In this document: positions 35,501 to 48,200 of the stretch, in pieces
How the letters are laid out: the number at the start of each line of letters is the position of its first letter
Numbering within the stretch: position 1 is the stretch's first letter
Assembly: GCA_903813345.2 (NCBI GenBank)
Contig: CAIIXF020000001.1
Coordinates: 46,703,885-46,767,884, forward strand
Length of the DNA stretch: 64,000 nt
Reading direction: 5' to 3'
Origin: Owenia fusiformis
Taxonomy: Eukaryota > Annelida > Polychaeta > Sabellida > Oweniidae
Notes under the pieces: generated by a model
The model's input: only the letters and a program-made list of their open reading frames with translations
What the model was told of the DNA's origin: nothing
Databases searched by the model: none
Program-made: the position numbers and the translations under genes

Positions 35501-37287
35501 CCATCCATGAGTACTGGTATCTGTTCAACCTGAACCTTTGAACGAAGCCTTTCTCCTGATTTGAATAAAATCAATGGTGTGCTAGTTTCTGACTTATCAA
35601 TCAATTGAGATTTTTCTGTTCCAACTCCTGTCATTGCTTCAGGTGTAAGCATGTGAATCTTCCACTTATGCATGACTGTTGCAAAGAGAATTTTTTTTAC
35701 AGATCTTGTAGTTTTATCACATACTGCTTGTAATTCTCTGAATTTTTCCTCTGTTATTTGTTTGTGATGTCACTAAATGATGTCACACTCAGTTTACCCC
35801 TTACATCATGTCACTGAACAATGCCTGGCAAAATTGAAATAATATGAACCTTCTAACAAAAGTATGATGTAACAATGACATTAAGTAAGAACAGCATCGC
35901 CATAGTAATTCATGCCTATGTAATCATATTATGATGTCATTAAGTTGATATTATTTTCTGTCTGTAATATTTTTCATTACTTGTATCTATTCAAGGGGTC
36001 TTCATGACTAACTTATTTTCTGAAGTGTAGATGAAGCCAAGAAACTAAGTCAAATGAATACCAAAATTACTTATTTTCATATTATGCATACTTGATGTCA
36101 CTAGGTCAGACATGCAATTAGACCCCTTCGACTTACCAAAGGAGCTTAAAAATAATACCATTTCAGTTTGTAAATTTTTTGAAGATAAAATAATATTTTT
36201 CATTTTTTATGATCTTAAAAATATTACAAATTCTTACAAATTTTAGTGCCTGTAATATTTGTCAGAAAAAACATTTTACAAAAATAATGTTTTTACTTAC
36301 TTACTTCAAAATTCTTACAAATATTACACAACACAAAATACCCATGTCAACAGGAGAGGCAAATCTATATCTAGGTTTTCAAATAAGTAAGATAAAAATC
36401 ATGAAAAATTTACTGGTAAAAGAACGGAGTGCAATCTAACAAGTGAGGACTTCTAACTTTAGAACTATTTATTTTTTCCAAAACTTATAAATAAATGGAA
36501 AAGTTCAGTTTCTTATATGGTTATCAAAGTATATTTAATTACTCCACGTTTGAACAGGGATAGAATGGAAATTGTTAGTCATTTTAGTTTTTAAATTTAT
36601 GTCAACCTTACCACTGTATTTAAATGGAATATAACAGAAACAAAACAAACAAGACATTAACATGCAAAATGTCACCACCTGCCATATGTTACAGACACTG
36701 AACACAAACTGCCGAACAAAGTCCACAAAAAAGTTGGAGCCTATTACAATCTATCAACACATCTGGTGGTGACATAAAAACAATAAAAACACACAAGGGG
36801 AATCATTTGAAAACTAAATCAGATCTTGCCATTTTTACAGTATTCCTTTGCATTTCTTTTGCAGTTGAGTAACATTGCTCAATGTTATCATTGGAATCAA
36901 TCAGATAAAGAAGCTCATTCATCATGCTGAAATTTCAAAAAATCTTTCTGCTTTGCCTAATACTGTGAATTCAACCAGAATGCAGCATAGAGCTACAAGG
37001 GGGAAAGGTTGCCAAATATTGGGTAAATGTAAGTTAAAAATAATCAAACTACTCTGACAGAGTGTAACACTGTCAATAATTTTCTGGAGCACATTCTAAT
37101 AAGAATAGCACACCAAGAAAACTTATAGAAACAACATAGGAAACACCAGAAGAGTGAATTGTGTTCAATTTGAAGAGTCTAGAATGAAGTCAATGTTTTG
37201 AGTCCCTCTAACCTTGGGAAAAGTTCAACTTACCTCATCACTTGGAATAGCTTTTGTGGGAAGAAAAGCTTTCTTTGAACGAACCAT
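29540..37287 (-). CDS. GMEB-like SAND/KDWK-domain transcription factor
   Basis: Minus-strand exons: 37287-37234, an exon ending at 35497, 35101-35014, 34616-34487, 33064-32430, 30911-30789, 30188-30066, 29739-29540 (stop). From 35101 on, every phase agrees. The SAND domain lies at about residues 75-170, with YLHRDQFYCPGIHQACI, the diagnostic KLKDWKNAIR and MDRGTLDFYDHSTHC, the pattern of glucocorticoid modulatory element-binding proteins GMEB1/2. A Ser/Pro-rich linker with an IKQEPI motif (sumoylation-like) follows. Next come NQKFWRGIRDVGQL, typical of the GMEB oligomerisation region, and a C-terminal coiled coil rich in Glu and Lys. GMEB proteins bind CpG-containing elements (ACGT-like half sites) in the nucleus. 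The start of the second exon is uncertain: acceptor CAG|TCATGC at 35675 breaks the frame with exon 1, while an AAG|TGG acceptor at 35664 keeps it (506 aa). A missed small exon is also possible. Confidence 0.88.
30914..31800. repeat. ~500 bp tandem duplication with internal hairpins in GMEB intron
   Basis: Two copies offset by about 496 bp. 30925-31070 matches 31421-31555, each a hairpin of type AGGTTATGTCACTATGA...TGACATAACT around GGCCGACCTTG. What follows (CCATGGTTACTTTG, ATCGGTGGATAT, CTAACTTTCCCATTGACTTC) is also duplicated. A shorter third fragment (CATTGACTTC, AATGCTTCGCT) ends near 31810. Confidence 0.75.
32160..32410. repeat. hairpin repeat next to a GMEB exon
   Basis: Inverted arms ATATCCTATGGTTTTGAAAA and TTTGAAAAATCATAGGAT flank a GATATTGATATC core; the style matches 23040-23180. 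It ends just before the donor of the large GMEB exon. Confidence 0.6.
33293..34143. mobile_element. 851 bp near-perfect palindromic (foldback) element
   Basis: Left and right halves are near-exact inverted copies over about 415 bp each, meeting near 33717 (GGAGGTACGTTTATGGAGCTC). Outer ends are CACCCTATGCAGACAGAGCC and GGCTCTGTCTGCATAGGGTG. The direct repeat GAATTA flanks it (33287-33292 and 34144-34149); if the outermost C is excluded, the flanks match over 7 of 8 bases. Mirror-image 63 aa frames at 33297-33488 and 33948-34139 are products of the palindrome. It lies in the GMEB intron between 33065 and 34486. Confidence 0.88.
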
Positions 37288-38256
37288 AGTACTGTATATG
37301 CTAGATGTATACTTCACAAAGTTGTGTTGTTTCAGTTAGTCATGATACACAAAACCTTCATCCAATCCAGATTTTTATCTGTAAAAATGTAAATACCATA
37401 AAAATTATAGAACGAGGCTGTTAGTGCAGGTTTATCAAACCTAAAAAGCAATCAATCACAGTACAATATCATATCTGAGATGATATCATCACGGAAAAAT
37501 ACATTCATATTTTAGATAAATTGTATCTCAGATAAATTAAATTGATATGCATCTAAAAAGTCACTCGACTTTTTTGCAAAAAAACTTCCAAAAAGTAACA
37601 GTTGCATGAATTCACACTGTCGTACTTACAAAATGATCCACCGCCTTACTTATGCACCATCAAACTTGGTAATATTGTACACGTAACTATTAACATGGCC
37701 TTTCAATAAGAGTTGAAAGCCCATGCTATTAATTACCGTATATTCCCAGAGAAAACTGGGCTTGCTTTTCAACATTTCAAGCGAAAATTCTCTTCGGAGC
37801 TTTTGTTTTTCTGACGTAATTTCTTCTAAAAAATCTGTGACGTGATAGGTTCAGTTCATCTTATTTCGAAAGGGGTGTCATCTATTTAGAATATTTAGTT
37901 TCATCTTGTCCAGTCCTAAATTATGGAATAGATTCTCTGAGAGTGGCGACATGTCTGCATCTCTACTATCTTGTGTTTGACACCCCTCGTTTTGGACGAG
38001 TCCAAGTAAACCGCACATCCGGGTGATTAGAAAAGGGACTTTTTTTTTAAATCGAGTGGCAACAGAGATACTTCTGGTTAAACTGTGTTCATGACGAAAC
38101 TTATGAAAGAATCAATAAAAGGTAAGTGGTATACATTAGGCGGATGCCAAAAATTAAACGTGGTGCAAATTTGAAACTTCAGAATGGTTTCTGTGATTCA
38201 AAATCACAAAAAAGTCAAGTGACTTTTTAGATGTCGAAAATCTTAATAGTCTACAG

Positions 38257-38701
38257 TAGTGTTGTCGCGATTAATCGATACATCGCGATATACATCGCCA
38301 AAGCTGATTCTGGCGATGCATCGATGTCTGAAACAAAACATCGATGTTTTTGAAAAAAATTAATTTGCTAAAAATCACCCTTTCTTATCTTATTTTGACG
38401 CAAACCGCTTACCTTTCTCATGTCTTATTTCATCCAATGTTTTCTGATATTCTTTCGCTTTAAAACTGTTTTAGCTATTCGAAATGAACCATTAACCTTA
38501 AAAAAATTACTTTACTTTCATTTCACCTTTCTAGAAGTTACCGGATGTACCAATGTTTGGTATTTTAGTGCATTAGCGTTCGGTATTTCAGTGCACTTTT
38601 CTCAGATTTTTTCTCGATGTACATCGCGATGTGCATCGATGTTTACTACTGAAAATTGGCGATGCATCGATGTACGATTATGCCACATCGCGACAACACT
38701 A
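38257..38701. mobile_element. MITE with TAGTGTTGTCGCGA termini (hAT-like)
   Basis: Inverted ends TAGTGTTGTCGCGATTAATC / ATCGCGACAACACTA. Inside, GATGCATCGATGT and ACATCGCGATG blocks are repeated and inverted. CAGTGTTGTCGCGA-like ends are familiar in hAT MITEs. The right flank is an AGTCTAGTCTAGTCTAC repeat and no clean 8 bp duplication is seen. 445 bp; many CpGs compared with surrounding DNA. Confidence 0.8.
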
Positions 38702-38880
38702 GTCTAGTCTAGTCTACAGTACATTCATATACATCTATGCACTACAGTGTCTGATGTATCTGATGAGTGGCTTCCCTTTGAATAACAACAGAGCATAATA
38801 TATTCTATTATGTATTAGGGCCATACCTGAACTGAATATCTTCACAAATAATCAAACAAGTTTAATCAAGTCACGAATGC

Positions 38881-38918
38881 TTACGTACGTTTACGTAGAC
38901 GTGACGCGCGTCAAATCG
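38881..38918. promoter_or_regulatory. ACGT/CpG cluster in the GMEB-CSTF1 intergenic region
   Basis: In under 40 bp there are four ACGT cores and the 12 bp palindrome TGACGCGCGTCA, a doubled CRE-like half site. It lies about 300 bp upstream of the CSTF1 start in an otherwise CpG-poor stretch. GMEB/CREB-type binding is inferred from motif form only. Confidence 0.45.
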
Positions 38919-39221
38919 TTTCCTAGAAAAAAGGAAAAGACCAAAAATAGATCTAACATTATATTTGGCTTACCTAAGGACAGTTGAATACTTCTGATAT
39001 CAAAAGATGTAAATTGGTCAAGTCTCAGATAGTATATCTACACACGTATTCGGATAATAATCCGAAATATGGATAAAACTTGAAAATATAAGATTTTTAA
39101 AAAATTGTAGAAGTCTCGTCTATGTTCTCGTTACTTCTCGTTGCGCGAGACTTGGTTGCACGAGTACTTCCGCTTTAATTTTCTAATAAGTATTGTTGTT
39201 ATTGTGTAATTATACTACTCT

Positions 39222-42200
39222 ATGATGCATGGATCGGGTGGAGGACTTGACATTGTCAAAGAGAGGGAGCAACTCTACAGACTAATGATCAGGTTTGTTA
39301 AATTTAACTCATTTTGCCAATCAAATTCTGCCAGTATAATTTTTGAAGAGATTTTCATTTTCTTTGAATCATTTTCATTTGTTTTCAAGAGGCCATACAT
39401 CAGTGGATGAGAGTATACAAAATGTAGAATATACCCCAAAGGTGTGAATACTGTAATCGCATACAAAATTCGAAAATTCTGAATAATATTTTGCACATAT
39501 GGCGTTCATGAACAACTAAGAAATGCCATGGGCTCATCTTACAAATCTGAGGCCACGATATTGTGGCCTTCGTCCAAAGATAAACCCCTGTATGTTTTTA
39601 CTGCTGTATACGGGTCATGTCGTAATAATAAAATTTGAAATCAAATGTTCGCCATTTTTCAGGAATTTGACTGAGCCCCATTGTGGGTAGTGTGACATTG
39701 TCATCTTTGAATACAGAGTTATATTGGTCATTGAGGATGTTCAGTTTCTGGGGTGGTGGTATCTGTTATTTTGTGGCCATCTTTGTAATGTTACAAAGCA
39801 CGTTACTGCCTAGACTATATCCTCTAGTCTGAAATTTTTTGAATATTCAGACTATAGCCCACATATGTTAAAACTTGGGATTGAAAATTATTTGTTTACA
39901 TAGGAAGTGCCATTCAAAATGGCCGACTGGGTAAATTAATTTGCATATTTGTTACTTCCCCTAGCTTTATTTCCATTTGACATTGCTGTGTTACTTTTTA
40001 TAGCATTTAATTGTACCTTACTACATAATTGAATTGTTATAATGCTTATTTTTGGGAAGTGAAGTTTCCTAAAATTGATAATTGTGTGCAGGAAATTTCC
40101 TGTTTTTTCCCACAGGAGGGACATAATGATCAATAGACTGAATTCTCAGGAAATTCAGTCTATTGGATATAGACTACGTTGATGCCAGATGCAAAAGTGT
40201 TTGGTAATGATTTTGAGCTGAACTTTCTCATTGATGATTTTGCTTTTATCAATCTGAAACAGATCGTTGATGTTGCGCTGATGTTCTATTCTTGCACATG
40301 GGTAGTAAACATGCCATTGTGGGTATTCTTTTTGACCTCAGAAACGGTCATGCATTGAGTGATTCATTGTGTGCCTATAAAGGATTCATCTATCATGGAT
40401 AATAAAAGAGTTATTTGATTTGACATTACTCGAGGTTTATATTTGGAGACTTTTCACATATGCGATGTTTGTTCCGAATTGTTGCCAGATGATTTTCTGT
40501 ATTCATATTTATACCATTTATATAACATTTATATGTTTAATATTTTAAGCAGCAGAGGTCATTTTCTTTTGATTGTTTTTGAAAAATCTCCTATTTTGAA
40601 GAGTTAGTTGTGCTGTCGTTTTGATTTTAATTTCAATTTTTAAAATTCTATCTGATTGTTTCAGTTTGTTTTACCTTTGTCAAAAATGTGAATGAAATAC
40701 CTGATATTGAACATTTCTTGCAGTCAACTTTTCTATGATGGCTATCAAAGTGTTGCAGTAAGTTTAGCTAACATTGTAAAGGCCCAACCAGCATGTCCAC
40801 CTTCAGACAAACTACAGAGGATTGTGAGACAGGGCCTAGAGGCTGATGATGGTAATTTTCATTTTATTTTTTTATTTATTCCAAAATATTACAAGATGCA
40901 ATTTATGATTTGCATCAAATGGGTAATATATCAACAATGGCGTAGCGTCATATACGCATAAAACGCCATGGCGTACTCTCAAAATTAAGAAAACAGTTGA
41001 TTTTTTATATTGATTTGCCCCACACTTCAAAAATGGATAAAAATGGCTAATAATTAATTACATTCTATTTATCGATAATAGTCAGAATTTCGTATTTCAA
41101 ACGCCCCAGAACGCTTCAAATGCAATCTCATTTTCAAATTTTCTTGGGGGACAACCAACCCCCCAACCCCCCAACACCCCTCTCAAAGCACGTCTTTTTC
41201 GCTTACTCGTGGCGTACACTCACAAAATACCCACGCTACGCCACTGTCAATAAATGTAATAAACAGATCTGTTTTGTGTTAAATGCTTCCTGTTTATTCC
41301 TACTTAATTAATCTAAAAATACCCATGTGATAACAAATTTGATAAAGGGTTTTATTATGAATTTTTGAGAGTGGTATGTTACCCTTTGGAAAACTTCAAC
41401 ACCACCAACAACCTTTAAATTAGACATGATTCTTTAAAGGTAGAATCAAATCTATGCGGAGTGACACAAATATGAAATTACCCTAAAGATCCACATAATG
41501 TAATCAATTATTGGTGAAGTTGTTTAAGTTTCAAAGTGCAAAAATGGGAGAAAATCTTTAAAGTCCCCGTCTAAAGTTTGAAAATATTTTTTTATCAGTC
41601 ATTTTTTACTATTTGTCAGGACTTAAAAAGTGATTTTAGAGCTTTTTGAACAAAAAAAATTTTGAAAAAAAGTTGTGGGCATTTCATCTCTCGAATATTC
41701 AAATTTCCCGCCGTTTTTCAAAAAAAGTTTAAATTTCTTAATCATCAAATATTTCTTAATGCATTTCAAAAAAGATTATCTTTTTAACACCAATGCAAAG
41801 ACTGAACAAAGGACACACTATTTCAATAATAAAATGCCATATTTAATGGGCCACTTCAATGTTTTAGCATATCAAAAATATTTTGAAACATTAGTGATGT
41901 CACTAAGGTACCAAAAACGTTTTGAAAAAAATTGAAATTTTTTTTTCGATGTCAATCTTTTCTAAATATGTTAGACTTTCATAAAAAACCAATGTTGATT
42001 GTCTAACCAGGTTAAAAGGAAGAATAAATTATGTTTTATATATCATTGTACCATTGGTTTCTATGAGAACTAGAATTTTGAAATGCATTTTTCTCAGAAC
42101 CATTTTCATGCACTGTTAAGTTCATTTCTCGCTTATTTATGAACCGATTTTCTTAATTTTTTCGGCAAAAAACATGGGAGGATGAATGTTATGCATTGGT

Positions 42201-45200
42201 ATTAATTGTGGCTAATTAGAACATATGAGTGACCTCTAAAAGTTGGTTTTAAATAAATTCACAAATTTTGGAACAAAAAGTCTAAAAACCACTTTGTGAA
42301 ATTTAAAAAAAAGTTTCACATATCACACTTTGATAACATTGGGTAAGACTACAATATAAGCCAAAGTGGTTTAAACTTTATATGGGGCCTTTAAATTCTC
42401 CCAATACTAACCATATTTATAGACAAATGAATGTATTATTGTATTCCTCAAATGAGTATATACTTTGGGGATTTTTAAAAATAGATATGAAAACGAAATG
42501 ATATTAATCTGGTGGTGACATAACAGTTAATAATAAAGAGAAAAAACTTTTTTTGTTTTGTATGAATGCTGATATTGATAATGTTTCATTTCTCCATGCA
42601 GTGATGAAAGAACAGCTTGCACTGAGGGCAGACACTGTTGCTCCTGGCTCTGGCATTGATCTGGAGTTTGAGACAGATGGTAAGACAATTTATCACAGAG
42701 TTATTATTAGATAAAAACAGAATCAGCGATAAAGGGATGGTAAAATTGCAAGTGATATGTTCATTTTCAGCAATCACAGAATTGACCAATCAATGGTCAG
42801 AGTTATACATCAGGTTCAATTGTCAAATTGCTTCGGAACAAAGCATTTTAACTTTAAGGTGATAATTGTGCCCCACTATGTTTCAATATACATGCAGGCA
42901 GGCCCAGTGGCCAGGATTTGCCAAGGGGGGTTCACTTTCTGATAAATTCCAGGGGGGGTTACTTGTGACAATTTTGGTCCAAAAATGGCCAAAATCACTT
43001 AAAAAATGCTCAGAATGGTGAAAAATTGCATGATTTTGAAAATTTTTTTGGCCAGGGTGGGTTGCCCGAACTCATCGAACCCCCCTGGCTACGGACCTAA
43101 CATGTACTATGTAGAAGTTTGTTTTTTAGCTCATTTCATTAGTATACCATACAGTATATTACAAGTAGGCCACACCAACCTTTATATATTTGTTAAATAG
43201 CTTTTTAGATGTACGCAAATTAAATTTAACTTCAGGATAAGATTCCTATTCTGGCTCATAGAAAAATTGAAGAAAAGAACATCAACAATCAAATTAGATA
43301 TTAATGTCTCTTCTGCTGAGTTCAAGTATTTTAATTGATTGACAGCTCTATTTTTACACTTTCCTTATTCACGGGGGATAAGCAAAACGAGGGCGAAGCC
43401 ACGGACTGCGACTCGTGTAACTTTACACCGCAGCCCAGCGCCAAAATGGAGGGACATCCGGCAGTGCCTTCTGCTTCTTCCGACAAAATAGAGAAATCCA
43501 GGTATTTTAAATGCTATCGTAGTGTCTAATCGGTGACCAAAATATTACTCTGTATCTACTGTTGGTCTGTAGATAAGAAAATAAGCAGTTGTCCAGATCA
43601 AGCTAAAACAGTAGCAAAGTTCTGATTTTACCTGTAAAATATGTGCATATTATTTAATTTACTATACATTTGAAAGGAGTTTTAACACGTTTCTGATATC
43701 TAAACGTTAGTTGAGGCTCCGAGTATAATTCGTGAAAATGATTTAATAATAGAATGTGTTCATGAGGAGAAAATTAGATTCAAACTTCGCATTCATAGTG
43801 GACGCAGTCCAGTAAACAAAGCTATTTCAACAACGCAACACAGCCTCCATTGATATTCTAAGCAACGCAGTCCAGCCGCGAACACGAATAAATATGATAG
43901 TGTAAACTATATTCCTACGCTATTATTGTTTCAGGAAAAGAAAGTCAGCATCCAGATTATCATTCAAAGTTACGTTGATTAACATATATCTATTACCTGA
44001 ATCAATGTCCCAAATTGCTATATTGTATCGTTTAAGACCTAGAAATATGGCAATTCAATAGCGTATTTGGCAGAACAGTCGAGCGCAAGATGACAACGTA
44101 ATATGTTTATTACAAACCAATTTGTGGATAGGGTTAAATATATAGATAATTGGATAGTGGTGAGACTTTTTATAAGAAGTAGAAATGCGAAACAATTAAC
44201 TTTTTGATGATGCAATAAAAGCTGTTGGGGAAGGGTACATTAACTAGTATTTAAGATATCAGGAAAATATCAAATAATTGGAGAGTTGGTGAGTTAATGT
44301 AATTTTGGATGATCCTTCCAACAGTCCATCAATATTGCTAGCTACCATAAATTCATGATTTCAGCTATATTTGACAGCTTGTATATATTTGCAGAATGGA
44401 CTGAGACACGATGTAGGTCTATTAAAATAGCCCTTTATATTCAATTTTGTCCAAAGTTGCTCCATTTCGGCCACACCTGTACACACATTGTGCTATCTAC
44501 CTTTGGCTGTGATTGCGTTCAGCTTCAGATATAAAGCAACACTGAGTCGCGGACTGCGTTGGGCAGATGGATGGACTGCGACTATTATAAATTCCAATTT
44601 TCTATGTAATTGTACGTTTTCCGCTTACCAAATATCACACGAAGATGTAATTGTAACAACAGAACATGAATAATTATATTAATTCGATGTCATTTCTGAT
44701 TCCTTTGTTTAAATCGGTATATTAGGGACAAATATTGACAAAATTACATTTTTTGTGGCAGATTTCGAATTCATTTGTGTTCATGCTAAACTATTGGACA
44801 GCCGAGCACCAAGAATGCCATTGCAGGTGGAGTATGAATATGTTGATCACCGACTGGAATATACTAGCTATTCTGTAGAATATCCAAACCAATAATCTAC
44901 CCCAAATCCTAACATGCCTTCCAAATTCAGTTTGGACTTACTGCCATTGTTCAGCTATAATGCGTTGTAACCTCGTTTTGAATTACGCGAGTCGCAGTCC
45001 GTGGCTTCGCCCTCGTTTTGCTTATCCCCCGTGTTATTTGGGAGTGAAATTGATGGCCTGTGTTAAAACTCCAAGGTCAAGCTGATCTGGTCACTCTTTA
45101 AGACAATTAAAATTAGGTTTTTACTAAAATTGGTACATTCTGTATGTGTTTTTCTCAGTTAAAGCATATTTATTGAAAAAAATTCCTATTAAATCATTCT

Positions 45201-48200
45201 AGGCCTTTTAATATCAGTTTACTTGATTGGTCTTGTTTTAATCATTTTTGTTTAAAAGGATGTTTTTGGAGTATTTTAGAGGACTGTATTGTCAAAGAAT
45301 TTATGAAAAGAGCATTTTATTATCTTCACAAGTTCAGGTTTCAAGTTCAGGGTTTCATTTGAATTCTATTGTCTAATATATAATCAAGGAGGATTGGAAG
45401 CCAGAGTTCCAACTTGATATTCTTTAATCTCCCAGTAATGCGATATTGCCGATCATGCCTGTATATTTTTCTGGCTGCGGGGAGAGTGGACGATATTCTC
45501 CAACAAAGCTGGCATCATTATTGTTTGACATTTACCTGGCTACAAAGTCAAAATCAGCATTCAAAACATTGACAGTAAGTGGTCATAAGCCACTAATGAT
45601 CTTAATCATTTCTTTTGTGTTTTGAATTTTTTTTGTTCAGTAATAAGACCAAATCTTGCGATTCAAATTTTGAAGTGAGAAATACAACTCCAGGACTGAT
45701 GATAGTTTTTTAGAGAATATAGATGTTGTATTCTGGCTGCCAATCCTCCTTGATATATAATGGAATATTCAGTCATAACAGATGAAATTATTAATTGGCG
45801 ATTGCTGGATTTGTCCAGATAAGCCACTTTTTGAGTCAACCAGAAACTTGAAATTAGGATCACACATCTTAATTTTTAACCAAAAAAGCTTTATTTTTAT
45901 GTATGTAGAACAACTACATATGCAATTAATATTTAAGGCATGAAACTAATTATATTAGCATGTTCTCTCTAAGATTCAAATATGCAAAAAATTGAATATA
46001 TTGATAAAGAACAGATTCAGCATGGAATTTCATCCCCAAGTCTGTGAAAATTTCTTAGTAATAACATATTTTTTATTTCAGTGAGTGCATTGTCTCCAGA
46101 GGTTGCTCAATACGAGACGTGCTATGTCACAGCTCACAAAGGCCCCTGTAGAGTTGCCAAGTTCCATGATTCAGGTAACATTACAAGGCTGCTTTCATTG
46201 TAGAGTAAAAGACAGCAGTATAAAAAACTTATTAATTACTTTTGTGAATGAACTAAATGACAGTCAAATTTGATATACATGCATTCATGTGTTTATGATA
46301 AATCAACAACAAAAAATCTGTACTTTTTAGTGATTTTGGGGTAATCAGAGATTAAGGTAATTATGTGTAATGAGGATTTTTATGGAGTTTTAATTACATG
46401 TGTATATAATTATTGATAATTAATGAAATGGGGATGTGGATATTATGGTTCTCTACATTTTTTAATGTCTAAATATATTTCACTCAATTAAATGAGACAT
46501 TTCCCAAAATTTAGTTTCCAACATTTTTTTAAGAAAGTGTGAACTACAGTACCTTTAAACTTTTGTCTTATCCCATAGTGCTACGTGAACAGCTGAGATT
46601 GTAACCCACATGTTCCTTTACATTCTAGGTATGCTGATTGCTACAGGTTCAGAGGATACTTCCATAAAGGTAACATTTATGGGATGAGTTGTGATAAAGC
46701 TACATGTAGCTTTTTACAAACAAAGGTCCATTCTTATATTGCAAGTTTGTTTGCACTCTTTTTAATTGTTCTCTGCAGATTTTTAACTCCTTGGGTTTCT
46801 TTAACATTTATTACTTCAGACGAGTTTGTGTAAAAAACCGGGTGACCGGGTATCCGGGTACCCGGTCGACAGGGTACCTAACGTTTCCTAGCAGGGTTAC
46901 CAACTTTCAAAGTTCCACATTTCCCCCGATATATAGTAGCGAATTGACTTGACAGACTTAGCCTACCGAGTGCACTGCTGTTCGTTATTTTCACCCTATA
47001 CGAGACAGGGCACTTTTTAAATTAATCGATCCAGCAAACAGTGACGTCCATGTCACGTTGCTCATAAGTACCATATAAGTTCCTAGAAGACGTTGCGCAC
47101 TTTCATTCTTTACACATCGATGCAACGTAAACATGAGACATCTATTGATGGTACAAAAAGAACGTTGTTGTAACATGTCCGTAAAGTTCGTTAGTGTGGA
47201 AAACATAACAAACAGGAACGTTTGATTTTTTACTACATTGGTCCATATGTGACGTAACTCAAACGTTAAAACATGACAAAATCTTTGTGTTCTCACTAAG
47301 TCGGTTCATTTCCGACGTAGTGTTAACGTTAAAATTTAACGTTGTCGAAACGTTTTTTCGATTTGAAATAAACGTGACGTCAATAATGACGTTTATGGAC
47401 CGTATTGATCTGACGTTATTAAAATATTCAGCAAAGCTTCGATGGATGGTTGAATTTCAACATTGTGGAAATGGCTTCAAATTATTTTTTAGTTAAGGAA
47501 ACGTTACAAAGACGTCAATATGTTCTCACTAAATCGGTTCATTACCGACGTTATTTTAACGTTAAAAGTTAACGTTGTCAAAACGTTCTTACGATGTGAA
47601 ATAACCTCAAAACGTGACGTCGAAAATAACCTAAATGTATCGTCCAGATCCAACGTTATAAATAAAAAAATTCCTAACCCTGCTAGGAACGTTAAGTACC
47701 CGGTCACCCGGTTACCCGGTTACCCGGTCACCCGGTTTTTTACACAAACCCACTTCAGACACATCTGAAATCCCAAAATTTGATTTTACTTTATGAAAAT
47801 GATTTGATTTCAATGTTGTTTGGAGACAGTAATGTTCCCTAACAATTTACACATTCTTATCTTTGCTACCCCTTAATGACATACAAACAATAAATTGTTT
47901 GATTGCAGATTTTGGATGTTGAGCGCATGTTGTCTAAGAGCTCTGGCTTGGATCCCAGAGTCTCATCTGATGGAAATGATGAAAACCACCCAGTTATCAG
48001 AACCTTGTATGATCACAATGATGTAAGTTCAAATACACGACTACCTTTCCTTATTGTTTTGCTTTATTATGTCACCACCACAAGTGGTGGACTGTATTCA
48101 GTGTCCAGCGGTTGGTGATTTTGAGATAGCCCTGAATTAGAATAGGAGTCATTGAATTCTTTGAAGTTTTTTAAGTACCTCACATTTATTTCATGTTAAA

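Larger units (their letters stand above)
37288..39221. other. divergent intergenic region GMEB / CSTF1
   Basis: It separates the GMEB start (37287, leftward) and the CSTF1 start (39222, rightward), so it should contain both promoters. It holds one MITE (38257-38701) and a CpG/ACGT cluster (38881-38918). No extra exon is supported. Confidence 0.6.

Noticed and set aside
47287-47768. Several 60-100 aa frames with [11 protein letters not shown] / [11 protein letters not shown] starts.
   Set aside because: They reflect the internal ~232 bp duplication of a non-coding transposon.
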